The notes under the pieces are model-generated. The model searched no databases. It was given only the letters and a program-made list of their open reading frames with translations, and had not been told where the DNA came from. A DNA stretch of 64,000 bases from the NCBI GenBank assembly GCA_044508675.1, contig JBIQHF010000012.1, forward strand, positions 24,112 through 88,111, given 5' to 3'. This document shows positions 8,671 to 16,264 of the stretch, in pieces. The position numbers were made by a program, and so were the translations under genes. This stretch comes from Raineyella sp044508675. Its GTDB lineage: Bacteria > Actinomycetota > Actinomycetes > Propionibacteriales > Propionibacteriaceae. Within the stretch, counting starts at the first letter, position 1. The number at the start of each line of letters is the position of its first letter.

Positions 8671-8700
8671 GAGAATTCCCTGGCTTCAGCCGTGGGGAGG
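8671..8700. repeat. Left copy of the element-end hairpin block
   Basis: Contains TGGCTTCAGCCGTGGGGAGG. It resembles the typical right end of TnpB elements more closely than a left end does, although it lies upstream of tnpB and 12 bp from the permease start codon. Confidence 0.5.
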
Positions 8701-8816
8701 AGAGGGTGGCTGTGCGTGTGGTGCAGTAGGGTGTGGGCAGCCCTCGGAGTCCGTTCTTGGCGGTCCGGACTCGACGAGGGCCTAGCCGCAACACCTTGAC
8801 AAGAAGGGTTGGGGCT

Positions 8817-9971
8817 GTGTCCCACCGTAGCGAAGTTGTGCGCTACACGTACAGGCTGCGTCCTGGCGTGCAAGCGGAGTGTGCGCTGCTCGCGGAGTGG
8901 GGCCGGTGTCGGTGGTTGTGGAACGAGGCTGTCCACCAGTTCAGGTCCGGACGGAAGCCAACCCTGGCGAAGCTCAGCCGGCTGCTGACCGAAGCGAGGA
9001 AAACGAATGCGTGGTTGCGCGATGGCTGGCAGAACGCACAGCAGGCCACCCTGCGAGCCTTCTCGTCCGCGCTGCATCACTCGTTCAGCGTGAAGGGGCG
9101 AGGGCGCCCCCGGGTCAAGAAGCGCAAGGGCTCGCGGCCGTCGTTGGAGTTCTCCCGCAACGGGTTCGCCATCATCGATGGGCGACTGCGGCTGCCGAAG
9201 GGAACGCTGATCCCGGTGGTGTGGTCCCGCGAGCTTCCCTCCGAGCCGACCAGTGTCCGGGTCTATCAGGACTCGCTGGGGCATTGCTACGCCTCCTTCG
9301 TGGTGCGCCGTGAGATTGAACCCTTGCCCGAGGTGGACGGGGCCATCGGGATCGACTGGGGCGTGTCCACTACTGCGACCACGACCGATCCGGGCTACGA
9401 CCTGCCGCACATTGGGGCGCGGAAGGCCGCCGCGAAGGATCTCGCAACCGCGCAGCGAAAGATGTCCCGCCGACACCGGCCCAAGGGACAGGCCCAGTCG
9501 CAGGGCTACCGGCGTGCCCGGCGCGAAGCAGCCAGGGTCACCAAGAGAGCCCAACGCCGTAACACCCATGAGGGCCGGGTGTGGGCCCGAAAGATTGTCA
9601 CCGACCACCAGCTGATCGCGATCGAGGACTTTCGGCCGAAGTTCCTGGCCAGGTCCACGATGGCTCGCAAGGCCGCTGACGCTGCCATCGGAATTGTCAA
9701 GCGGACGTTGGTCGAGTATGCCGAGCGGGCTGGCCGGAAGGTGGTGCTGGTGCAGCCCGCCTACACGACGATGACGTGCAGTGCATGCTTTGCGAGAACC
9801 AAGCGGCTGATGCTGGACGAACGTACTTTCGTGTGTCCCTGCTGCGGATTGGTCGAGGAGCGGGACCGCAACGCCGCCAGGGTGATCCTGGCTGTGGCAG
9901 AACGGGGCCACACTTCTGTTGAGAGCGTCAGACATACGGAACCTCCTTTCGAGGCTTCGGGTGCTGCTTGA
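8817..9971 (+). CDS. tnpB: RNA-guided endonuclease TnpB
   Basis: A 384-aa OrfB/TnpB protein that looks intact. It has a basic N-terminal region, a split RuvC-like nuclease (Asp180 in AIGIDWG, Glu270 in LIAIEDF, Asp350 in EERDRNAAR) and an inserted zinc ribbon with Cys321, Cys324, Cys340 and Cys343. TnpB proteins cut DNA at sites matching a guide RNA made from the element's right end, and so help retain the element. The GTG at 8817 is chosen because the family N-terminus (VVRYTYRLRP) follows directly; an open frame runs further upstream. It is on the strand opposite to the ABC operon it sits in. Confidence 0.9.
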   Translation: MSHRSEVVRYTYRLRPGVQAECALLAEWGRCRWLWNEAVHQFRSGRKPTLAKLSRLLTEARKTNAWLRDGWQNAQQATLRAFSSALHHSFSVKGRGRPRVKKRKGSRPSLEFSRNGFAIIDGRLRLPKGTLIPVVWSRELPSEPTSVRVYQDSLGHCYASFVVRREIEPLPEVDGAIGIDWGVSTTATTTDPGYDLPHIGARKAAAKDLATAQRKMSRRHRPKGQAQSQGYRRARREAARVTKRAQRRNTHEGRVWARKIVTDHQLIAIEDFRPKFLARSTMARKAADAAIGIVKRTLVEYAERAGRKVVLVQPAYTTMTCSACFARTKRLMLDERTFVCPCCGLVEERDRNAARVILAVAERGHTSVESVRHTEPPFEASGAA

Positions 9972-9975
9972 GGTT

Positions 9976-10005
9976 GAGATCCCCCGGCTCCAGCCGTTGG
10001 GAACC
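9976..10005. repeat. Right-end hairpin of the TnpB element and predicted omega-RNA 3' scaffold
   Basis: CCCCCGGCTCCAGCCGTTGG follows the tnpB stop codon within 20 bases. By analogy with characterised TnpB systems this is the guide-RNA scaffold end; the native guide would be the next ~16-20 bases, which read into the 3' end of the ABC ATPase gene. Confidence 0.5.
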
Positions 10006-10006
10006 G

Positions 10007-10726
10007 TTAAGGGCGCATCCGGTTGTCGGTGTGGGCGAGGAAGACGTCCTCCAGCGTGCCGCCGTCGGCGGTCAGTTCCCTGAGGGTTCCCGACAGGGCG
10101 ATGCGGCCGTGGTCGATGATCCAGATCTGGTCGGCCAGCTCGGCGGCCTCGTCCATCAGGTGGGTGGTGAGCAGCACCGAGACGCCGGCCTCGCGCAGGT
10201 CACGGACCAGCGACCACACCGAGCGGCGGGAGTGCGGGTCCATCCCGGCGGTCGGTTCGTCGAGGAACACCAGGTCGGGGCGGCCGATGATGGCGCCGGC
10301 CAGGTTGACGGCCTGCTGCTGGCCACCGGAGAGCCGGCGGTACGGGGTCGAGGCGAAGTCGTGCAGGCCCAGCCGGTCCGCGAGCGGCTCGACCGGCAGC
10401 GGGTTGGCGTGCAGGGAGGCCAGGTAGCGCAGCAGCTCCAGCGGCCTGATCCCGGACCAGGCTCCGGCGCTCTGCGGCATCAGCCCGACCCGGCCGTGCG
10501 CGCCGGCGGTGGCGGCATCGGTCCCCATGATCCGGATCGTGCCCGAGTCGGGAACGAGGATGCCGGTGCAGCAGCGGATCAGCGTGGTCTTGCCGGCGCC
10601 GTTGGGCCCGAGCAGCGCTGTCACCTGGCCGCGCTGGGCCTCCAGGGAGAGGTCGTCGATGATGGTGCGCCCGCCGAGGCGTACGACGAGGTCGTCGATC
10701 CGGAGGGCGGCTGGGACATCTGGCAC
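10007..10726 (-). CDS. ABC transporter ATP-binding protein
   Basis: A 239-aa ATPase that would drive the ABC-2 permease at 7879. Walker A is GPNGAGKTT (about residue 40), the signature is LSGGQQQAVNL (about 133), Walker B is LVFLDEPTAGMD (about 156) and the switch histidine is in LTTHLMDEA. The gene is first in the operon ATPase, permease, ctaA on the minus strand. The TnpB element begins immediately after its stop codon, so the C-terminus (NRMRP) may have been slightly changed by the insertion. Substrate unknown. Confidence 0.88.
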   Translation of the reverse strand: MPDVPAALRIDDLVVRLGGRTIIDDLSLEAQRGQVTALLGPNGAGKTTLIRCCTGILVPDSGTIRIMGTDAATAGAHGRVGLMPQSAGAWSGIRPLELLRYLASLHANPLPVEPLADRLGLHDFASTPYRRLSGGQQQAVNLAGAIIGRPDLVFLDEPTAGMDPHSRRSVWSLVRDLREAGVSVLLTTHLMDEAAELADQIWIIDHGRIALSGTLRELTADGGTLEDVFLAHTDNRMRP

Positions 10727-10801
10727 GTGGTGAGTCTAGGCGCCTGTCAGCGGGGAGAGCGGCGGGACCCGGGCGCTGGACCCCGGGCCCCGGCCACCCC
10801 G

Positions 10802-10829
10802 CCAGTCACCAGGAGACAGTCACCAGGAG
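10802..10829. repeat. 14-bp tandem duplication over the end of an aldehyde dehydrogenase gene
   Basis: CAGTCACCAGGAGA occurs twice in tandem. The copy nearer the gene encodes its last codons (VSW and stop); the other lies just downstream. A GC-rich CCCGGG-containing stretch at about 10768-10795 may act as terminator but lacks a clean single stem. Confidence 0.6.
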
Positions 10830-12268
10830 ACCGCGGTGTACTTGCTCTCCAGGTAGGCCAGCAGGCCCTCATGGCCGCCCTCGCGGCCGAATCCGCTCTC
10901 CTTCCAGCCGCCGAACGGGGCGGCCGGATCGGAGACCACGCCGCGGTTGATGCCGACCATGCCGGTCTCGAGCCGGTCCGAGATGTACAGGCCGGACGTC
11001 AGGTCCTGCGTCATGACGTACGCGACCAGTCCGGCGTCGACCGCGTTGGCCCGCTCGATAACGTCGTCGACGTCGGTGAACGTGGCGACGGGGGCGACCG
11101 GCCCGAAGATCTCCTCCTGCATCGCCCGGGCGTCCAGGGGCACGTTGCGCAGCAGCGTCGGCTGCAGGAAGTAGCCGGGGGAGTCGACGGCGTGGCCGCC
11201 GGTCGCGACCGCGGCACCGCGGTCGTCGGCGTCGGCGATCAGTTCGAGGATGCCGTCGCGCTCCTTGCGGCTGGCCATCGCGCCGAGGTCCACGCCCGGC
11301 TCCAGGCCGTGGCCGACGGTCAGCCTGGACATCGCCTCCGCGAAGCGGCGGGAGAACTCGGCCTCGACCGACTCGTGCACGTAGAAGCGGTTCGCGGCGG
11401 TGCAGGCCTGGCCGCCGTTGCGCAGCTTGGCGACCATGGCGCTCGCCACGGCGACATCCAGGTCGGCATCGGCCAGCACGATGAACGGGGCGTTGCCGCC
11501 CAGCTCCATCGACGTCCGCATCACGTTCTGGGCGGCCTGTCCGATCAGGATCTTGCCGACCTCGGTCGAGCCGGTGAAGGACAGCTTGCGGACCCGCTTG
11601 TCCGCCATCATCGCCGCGACGGTGGACGAGGACGAGGAGGGGGTGACCACGTTGACCACCCCGGCCGGGGCGCCGGCCTCCTCGAAGACCTGCGCCATCG
11701 CCAGCGCGGTCAGCGGGGTCTCCTTGGCCGGCTTCAGCACGACGGTGCAGCCGGCGGCCAGCGCCGGGCCGATCTTGCGGGTCGCCATCGCGGCCGGGAA
11801 GTTCCACGGGGTGACGAACAGCGACACCCCCACCGGGTGCATCGTGGTGAGGATCCGGTAGCCGCCGGCGGGTGCGGTGGTGACGGTGCCCTGCACCCGG
11901 CAGGCCTCCTCGGAGAACCACCGCAGGAACTCCGCCGCGTAGTTGACCTCGGCGACCGCATCGCCCAGGGACTTGCCGCTCTCCAGGGTGATCAGCTTCG
12001 CGAAGTCGTCACGCTGGGCGATCATCAGCTCGAACGAGCGTCGCAGCACCTCCCCGCGCGCCCGCGGCGGGGTCGCCGCCCACTCGGCCGCCGCGCCGTC
12101 GGCGGCGGCCACCGCGGCCAGGCAGTCGTCGATCGTGGAGTCGGTGATCTCGGTGATGGGGGTGCCCCTGCCGGGATCCTCCACCGGGAACGTGCTCCCG
12201 TCCGACGCGCCGCGCCACTCGCCGCCGATGAACTGCTTGCCTTCCAGGGCCTTTTCGTAGGCTGTCAT
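10820..12268 (-). CDS. NAD(P)-dependent aldehyde dehydrogenase (paralog 1)
   Basis: A 482-aa ALDH-superfamily enzyme that oxidises an aldehyde or semialdehyde to the acid. Catalytic residues are visible: Asn156 in TPWNFP, Glu255 in SMELGGNAP and nucleophile Cys289 in GGQACTAANRF. NAD-binding FTGSTEVGK precedes Glu255. Overall it resembles the succinate-semialdehyde dehydrogenase group. It is the last gene of the seven-gene minus-strand catabolic operon and is closely related to the enzyme at 13692-15191, including a near-identical C-terminus (YLESKYTAVSW). In a ring-cleavage pathway a semialdehyde substrate is likely, but this is inference. Confidence 0.88.
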   Translation of the reverse strand: MTAYEKALEGKQFIGGEWRGASDGSTFPVEDPGRGTPITEITDSTIDDCLAAVAAADGAAAEWAATPPRARGEVLRRSFELMIAQRDDFAKLITLESGKSLGDAVAEVNYAAEFLRWFSEEACRVQGTVTTAPAGGYRILTTMHPVGVSLFVTPWNFPAAMATRKIGPALAAGCTVVLKPAKETPLTALAMAQVFEEAGAPAGVVNVVTPSSSSSTVAAMMADKRVRKLSFTGSTEVGKILIGQAAQNVMRTSMELGGNAPFIVLADADLDVAVASAMVAKLRNGGQACTAANRFYVHESVEAEFSRRFAEAMSRLTVGHGLEPGVDLGAMASRKERDGILELIADADDRGAAVATGGHAVDSPGYFLQPTLLRNVPLDARAMQEEIFGPVAPVATFTDVDDVIERANAVDAGLVAYVMTQDLTSGLYISDRLETGMVGINRGVVSDPAAPFGGWKESGFGREGGHEGLLAYLESKYTAVSW

Positions 12269-12313
12269 GCTCCTATCCTCCCCCCATGCCCGTGGGGGGA
12301 GAACAGGGGACGG

Positions 12314-13090
12314 TCACCCCAGGAACTCGGCGAGCAGGCCTCGGATCTGTTCGGGGGCCTCGTGGTTGCAGATGTGGCCACTGTCGGTGACGACCCGCAG
12401 ATCGGCGTGGTCGAGGCGGTCGGCCATCGCGGTCATCGCGTCGACGGGGCCGCCGCCGTGGTCGTGCTCGGCGGCCACGAGCAGGGTCGGTACGGCGAGG
12501 GCCGGCAGCCGGTCCTCGAAGTCCATCTCGATGAACGCGCCGACGTAGGCCACGTAGCCCTCGACCGAGCTGTGGCGGAAGCCGGCCCTGAGCGCTTCGG
12601 CGACCTCGGGGTGTGCGGCGCGGAACTCGGCGGACAACCAGCGGTCGACGGTGGCCCCGGCCAGCTCGTTCAGCCCGTGGTCGCGCGCGTACGCCTGGCG
12701 GTCGCGCCAGAAGTCGCGTCGGCCCTCCGGCTGGCGGGGGCGGCAGCAGCAGGCGACGATCCGCTCCACCCGGTCCGGATGCTCCAGGCCGAGCACCAGC
12801 GTGGTCGACCCGCCGAAGCCGAGCCCCACCATGCTGGAGCGCTCGATGCCCAGCTCGTCCCACAGCTGCACGATGCCCGCGGCCACCCCCTCGATCCGCA
12901 GGTCGGGGGGAGGGGCCTCGCTCTCGCCGCAGCCCCATGGCTCGAAGCGGAGCACCCGGTGGGTGGCGGACAGCTCCTCGGCCTGGCGGGCCCAGAACGT
13001 CGCGTCGTTGCCGATGCCGGGCACGAAGGTCACCCATGGCGCCCCCTCGGGCCCGGCGACGTACGACTGCAGGTGCGGCAGACCGGCCAT
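12314..13090 (-). CDS. Alpha/beta-hydrolase-fold protein lacking the nucleophile serine
   Basis: A 258-aa alpha/beta-hydrolase-fold protein. The oxyanion region is TFVPGIGNDATFW; the nucleophile elbow reads GLGFGGS, with Gly91 where the family has Ser (normally GxSxG). The acid (VAAEHDH, about residue 209) and the histidine (TDSGHICN, about 235) are kept. A conventional serine-hydrolase mechanism is therefore doubtful; a lyase, a binding role or another Asp/His chemistry is possible. The start at 13090 is 1 nt after the upstream VOC gene's stop, so translation is coupled. Within the operon it could act on a ring-cleavage product. Confidence 0.8.
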   Translation of the reverse strand: MAGLPHLQSYVAGPEGAPWVTFVPGIGNDATFWARQAEELSATHRVLRFEPWGCGESEAPPPDLRIEGVAAGIVQLWDELGIERSSMVGLGFGGSTTLVLGLEHPDRVERIVACCCRPRQPEGRRDFWRDRQAYARDHGLNELAGATVDRWLSAEFRAAHPEVAEALRAGFRHSSVEGYVAYVGAFIEMDFEDRLPALAVPTLLVAAEHDHGGGPVDAMTAMADRLDHADLRVVTDSGHICNHEAPEQIRGLLAEFLG

Positions 13091-13091
13091 C

Positions 13092-13667
13092 TCAGGCACC
13101 CTTCGGGGTCGGGCGCTGGTGCGGGGCGCCGGGGATGAAGTCGTCGGTCGTGCCGGCCTGGAAGCCCTCCAGGGCCTCCAGGGCGACGCCGTCGACGTAG
13201 TACAGCTCGGTGTAGCAGCCGATGGCCTCGCGGGTGTCCCAGTAGCTCCACTTGCAGTTGCCGGCCTCCGCGGTGAACCAACCGGCCATCGCCTTGACCA
13301 GGCCCTTGGTGGCGTAGTGCGCCTCGGCCGCCTCGAACTCGGCCAGGTCCTGCACCCGGAAGCCGATGTGGTGCGGTCCGGTGCCGTGCTCGTCGAGCCA
13401 GTCCCGGTAGATGGAGCGACCACCGTCGTGCTCGGCGAGCTCGATCAGCGTGTCGCCGGCGAAGCCGTACGCACAGCTGAACTGGAAGTCCTCCGGCTCG
13501 CCCCAGTACTCCTTGTCGACCTGGTGCCTTGCCAGGTCGTACGCCTTGGACCAGCGCTCCACGCCGCTGACCGTACGCCAGTGCTCGATCGCGATGTCCA
13601 GGTCCTCGACCACGAAGCAGATCTGGTCGAAGGACCTGCCGATGAAGGCCGGGATGTCGTCAGCCAT
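13092..13667 (-). CDS. VOC-superfamily metalloprotein (glyoxalase-like)
   Basis: A 191-aa protein with two vicinal-oxygen-chelate repeats. Candidate metal ligands are the Gln in SFDQICFVVED, Glu in DTLIELAEH, His in GPHHIGFRV and Glu in CYTELYYVD, the Gln/Glu/His/Glu pattern known from glyoxalase I. It could be an isomerase, lyase or dioxygenase-type enzyme. It is encoded between the aldehyde dehydrogenase at 13692 and the alpha/beta-fold gene at 12314 in the minus-strand catabolic operon, so a step in conversion of a ring-cleavage intermediate is likely. Exact reaction unknown. Confidence 0.8.
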   Translation of the reverse strand: MADDIPAFIGRSFDQICFVVEDLDIAIEHWRTVSGVERWSKAYDLARHQVDKEYWGEPEDFQFSCAYGFAGDTLIELAEHDGGRSIYRDWLDEHGTGPHHIGFRVQDLAEFEAAEAHYATKGLVKAMAGWFTAEAGNCKWSYWDTREAIGCYTELYYVDGVALEALEGFQAGTTDDFIPGAPHQRPTPKGA

Positions 13668-13691
13668 GTCGTTCTCCTCGTGCCGGGCCGC

Positions 13692-15191
13692 TCACCAGGA
13701 GACGGCGGTGTACTTGCTCTCCAGGTACTCCAGCAGGCCCTCGTGGCCGCCCTCCTTGCCGATCCCGGACTCCTTCCAGCCGCCGAACGGGGCCGCCGGG
13801 TCGGAGACCTTGCCGCGGTTGATACCGACCATGCCGGCCTCGATCCGGCCGGCCAGGCCCATGCCCTGCGCCAGGTCGGTGGTCTGGACGAAGGCGACCA
13901 GGCCGACCTCGACGTCATTGGCCTGCTCGATCACGTCCTCTAGCTCGGTGAAGGTCACGATCGGGGCGACCGGGCCGAAGATCTCCTCGCGGATGCAGCG
14001 GGCATCGCGCGGCACGTTGCGCAGCAGCGTCGGCTGCAGGAAGTAGCCGGGGGAGTCCACCGCCTCGCCGCCACAGACCAGCTCGGCGCCGCGGGCCTTC
14101 GCGTCCTCGATCAGCTCGAGCATGCCGTCGCGCTCCTTGCGGGTGACCATCGCGCCGAGGTTGTTGTCCGGGTCCAGGCCGTGGCCGACCCGCAGCCCAC
14201 CCATGGCTGCGGCGAACCGCTCGACGAACTCGGCCTCGACCGACTCGTGCACGTAGAAGCGGTTCGCGGCGGTGCAGGACTGGCCGCCGTTGCGGAACTT
14301 GGCGACCATGGCGCTGGCCACGGCGACGTCCAGGTCGGCGTCCGGCAGGACGATGAAGGGGGCGTTGCCGCCCAGCTCCATGGACGTCCGCAGGACGCGC
14401 TTGGCCGCCTGCCCCATCAGGACCTTGCCGACGCCGGTCGACCCGGTGAAGGAGATCTTCGCGACCCGGGGGTCGGCCATCATCGCCGCGACCGTGGCCG
14501 ACGACCTCGACGGCGTGACGACGTTGATCACGCCGGCCGGGACACCGGCCTGCTCGAAGACCGCCGCCATCGCGAGTGCGGTCAGCGGGGTCTCCTTGGC
14601 CGGCTTGAGGATGGTGGTGCAGCCGGCGGCCAGGGCCGGGCCGATCTTGCGGGTCGCCATTGCGGCCGGGAAGTTCCACGGGGTGACGAAGAGCGAGACG
14701 CCGACCGGGTGCAGGGTGGTGACGATGTTGTAGTCCCCGGTGGGGGCGGTGGTGACCGTCCCGCCGGCGCGGCAGGCCTCCTCGGAGAACCAGCGCAGGA
14801 ACTCGGCGCCGTAGTCGACCTCGCCCTGGGCCTCGGCGTACGCCTTGCCCGACTCCAGTGAGATCAGCCTGGCGATGTCGTCGCGGTGGGCGATCATCAG
14901 GTCGAACGCCCGCCGCAGGATCTCACCACGGGTCCGGGGGGCGGTGGCGGCCCAGTCCGCGGCCGCCGCATCTGCGGCGGCCACCGCTGCCAGGCAATCC
15001 TCCAGGGTAGAATCCGCGACCTGCGCGAAGACCTGTGCCGTGCCCGGGTCCTCGACGCCGAAGGTGGCTCCGCTCGAGGCGTCGCGCCACTGGCCGCCGA
15101 TGTACTGCTGGCCCGCCATGGCCCGCTCGTACGCCGTCATCGTCCCGGCGCCCCGGACCGACTGTTCGGTGCTCATCGTCTCGGTGCTCAT
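13692..15191 (-). CDS. NAD(P)-dependent aldehyde dehydrogenase (paralog 2)
   Basis: A 499-aa ALDH with all key residues: Asn173 in TPWNFP, Glu272 in SMELGGNAP and nucleophile Cys306 in GGQSCTAANRF. It is a close paralog of the gene at 10820; long stretches are identical (for example RKIGPALAAGC, AKETPLTALAMA, SAMVAK). It has 17 extra N-terminal residues. The ATG at 15191 is supported by GAAGGAGA eight bases upstream, although an internal Met (MTAYERAM) aligns with the start of paralog 1. It lies 15 nt behind the DapA-like gene. The pair may act on two different semialdehydes of one pathway. Confidence 0.88.
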   Translation of the reverse strand: MSTETMSTEQSVRGAGTMTAYERAMAGQQYIGGQWRDASSGATFGVEDPGTAQVFAQVADSTLEDCLAAVAAADAAAADWAATAPRTRGEILRRAFDLMIAHRDDIARLISLESGKAYAEAQGEVDYGAEFLRWFSEEACRAGGTVTTAPTGDYNIVTTLHPVGVSLFVTPWNFPAAMATRKIGPALAAGCTTILKPAKETPLTALAMAAVFEQAGVPAGVINVVTPSRSSATVAAMMADPRVAKISFTGSTGVGKVLMGQAAKRVLRTSMELGGNAPFIVLPDADLDVAVASAMVAKFRNGGQSCTAANRFYVHESVEAEFVERFAAAMGGLRVGHGLDPDNNLGAMVTRKERDGMLELIEDAKARGAELVCGGEAVDSPGYFLQPTLLRNVPRDARCIREEIFGPVAPIVTFTELEDVIEQANDVEVGLVAFVQTTDLAQGMGLAGRIEAGMVGINRGKVSDPAAPFGGWKESGIGKEGGHEGLLEYLESKYTAVSW

Positions 15192-15206
15192 CGTCGTTCT
15201 CCTTCT

Positions 15207-16223
15207 TCAGGCCTGGACGCGACCGGCCATGAAGGCCTCGTCCGGGTCGTCGGTGCAGGGCAGCCCGGCGGCCTTCAGGCCGGCACGCAGCGCCTTCATG
15301 TGCTTGTCGGGCAGGCGGGTCATCGGGTGGCGCAGCGCACCGCCGTTGAAGCCGGCCAGCCAGTCCTGGTACTTCCAGGACGTACGGTTCAGCGTCGAGA
15401 TGCCCGGCATGTACGAGGAGCCGACCGCGTCATTGGCCAGGCGCGCCGGCATGGTGGCCCAGAACGACTCCATCGCCTGCTCCCACTGACCGTTGCGGGC
15501 CATCGCGAACGCCTTGGGGTAGTAGTCGCTCATCCACTGGGTGTTCGAGGTGCCGGAGAACTGGATGTCCAGCACGTCCATCAGCGGCAGGCACTGGTTC
15601 TCGATCGGGTGGTTGACGACGATGTCGTCCTTGAAGTGGTGCATCATCTCGACGATGCCGATCGGCTGCGGGTAGCCCTGCTCGGCCTTGATCGCGACCA
15701 CGTTGGGGATCGTGTCGATCATCTTGCGGATCAGTGCGACCGACATGCCGGCCGGGTGGACGCGCTCGAAGCCCCACAGCGGGATCGGGAACAGCATCAC
15801 GGCCAGGTCGACCGCATCGCAGAAGGCCTTGGTGTAGTCGTAGATCTGCTGCTCGCTGGTCGGCCAGAACTGGGCCGGGTAGGATAGCAGGGCGATGTCG
15901 GCACCGGCCTTCTCGGCCAGCTTGGCCGCGTAGATGTTCTCCTCCAGGGTTGGGAAGGCCGCGTGGAAGAACAGCTTGGTGCGTCCCGCGGAGGCCTCGC
16001 GCGCCACGGCGGTGAACTCGGCGTTCTCCTCCGGGGTGATGTTGGTCTCCGCCATGACCAGCGTGTAGTCGTAGCCGAGCTCGGCGATCTTGTTGATGTC
16101 GTACGCGATCGCGTTGCGGTTGAGCTGCTTCAGGTCGGGGGTGAAGGAGGGATTGCTCACCCCGGACACGCCGACCAGGTGCTCCCGGGCCCAGTCCCGC
16201 GCCTCGTTCTTCTGGTAGTCCAT
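15207..16223 (-). CDS. DapA/NanA-superfamily aldolase or hydratase, atypical active site
   Basis: A 338-aa protein of the dihydrodipicolinate synthase superfamily (TIM barrel, class I lyases forming a Schiff base with pyruvate-like substrates). The Schiff-base lysine is probably Lys179 in NVVAIKAEQG. The segment equivalent to the YNxPxxTG tyrosine motif reads FPIPLWG, with Phe for Tyr, and the usual GTTGE loop is not recognisable (VMAETN). It is thus probably not DapA. In an aromatic pathway lacking the normal pentadienoate aldolase it is a candidate for C-C cleavage or hydration of a 2-oxo acid; this is inference. Third gene of the minus-strand operon. Confidence 0.75.
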   Translation of the reverse strand: MDYQKNEARDWAREHLVGVSGVSNPSFTPDLKQLNRNAIAYDINKIAELGYDYTLVMAETNITPEENAEFTAVAREASAGRTKLFFHAAFPTLEENIYAAKLAEKAGADIALLSYPAQFWPTSEQQIYDYTKAFCDAVDLAVMLFPIPLWGFERVHPAGMSVALIRKMIDTIPNVVAIKAEQGYPQPIGIVEMMHHFKDDIVVNHPIENQCLPLMDVLDIQFSGTSNTQWMSDYYPKAFAMARNGQWEQAMESFWATMPARLANDAVGSSYMPGISTLNRTSWKYQDWLAGFNGGALRHPMTRLPDKHMKALRAGLKAAGLPCTDDPDEAFMAGRVQA

Positions 16224-16264
16224 GCTGTATCTCCTGTGATCGCTGGTGGCTCAGTGGTGGGGTG

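Larger units (their letters stand above)
8671..10005 (+). mobile_element. TnpB-only insertion element (IS200/IS605 superfamily, IS1341-like)
   Basis: The element lies between the ABC ATPase and permease genes and encodes only TnpB. Both edges carry a related 30-base block containing a GGCT...AGCC hairpin (8671-8700 and 9976-10005, 22 of 30 identical). Such hairpins mark the right ends of TnpB elements, where the 3' part of the tnpB transcript is processed into the guide (omega) RNA. No tnpA transposase is present, so movement would need one elsewhere. The exact ends cannot be fixed without an empty site. Confidence 0.7.

Noticed and set aside
9968..13138. A 1,056-codon plus-strand open frame over the ABC ATPase and first aldehyde dehydrogenase.
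   Set aside because: Antisense shadow of clear minus-strand genes.
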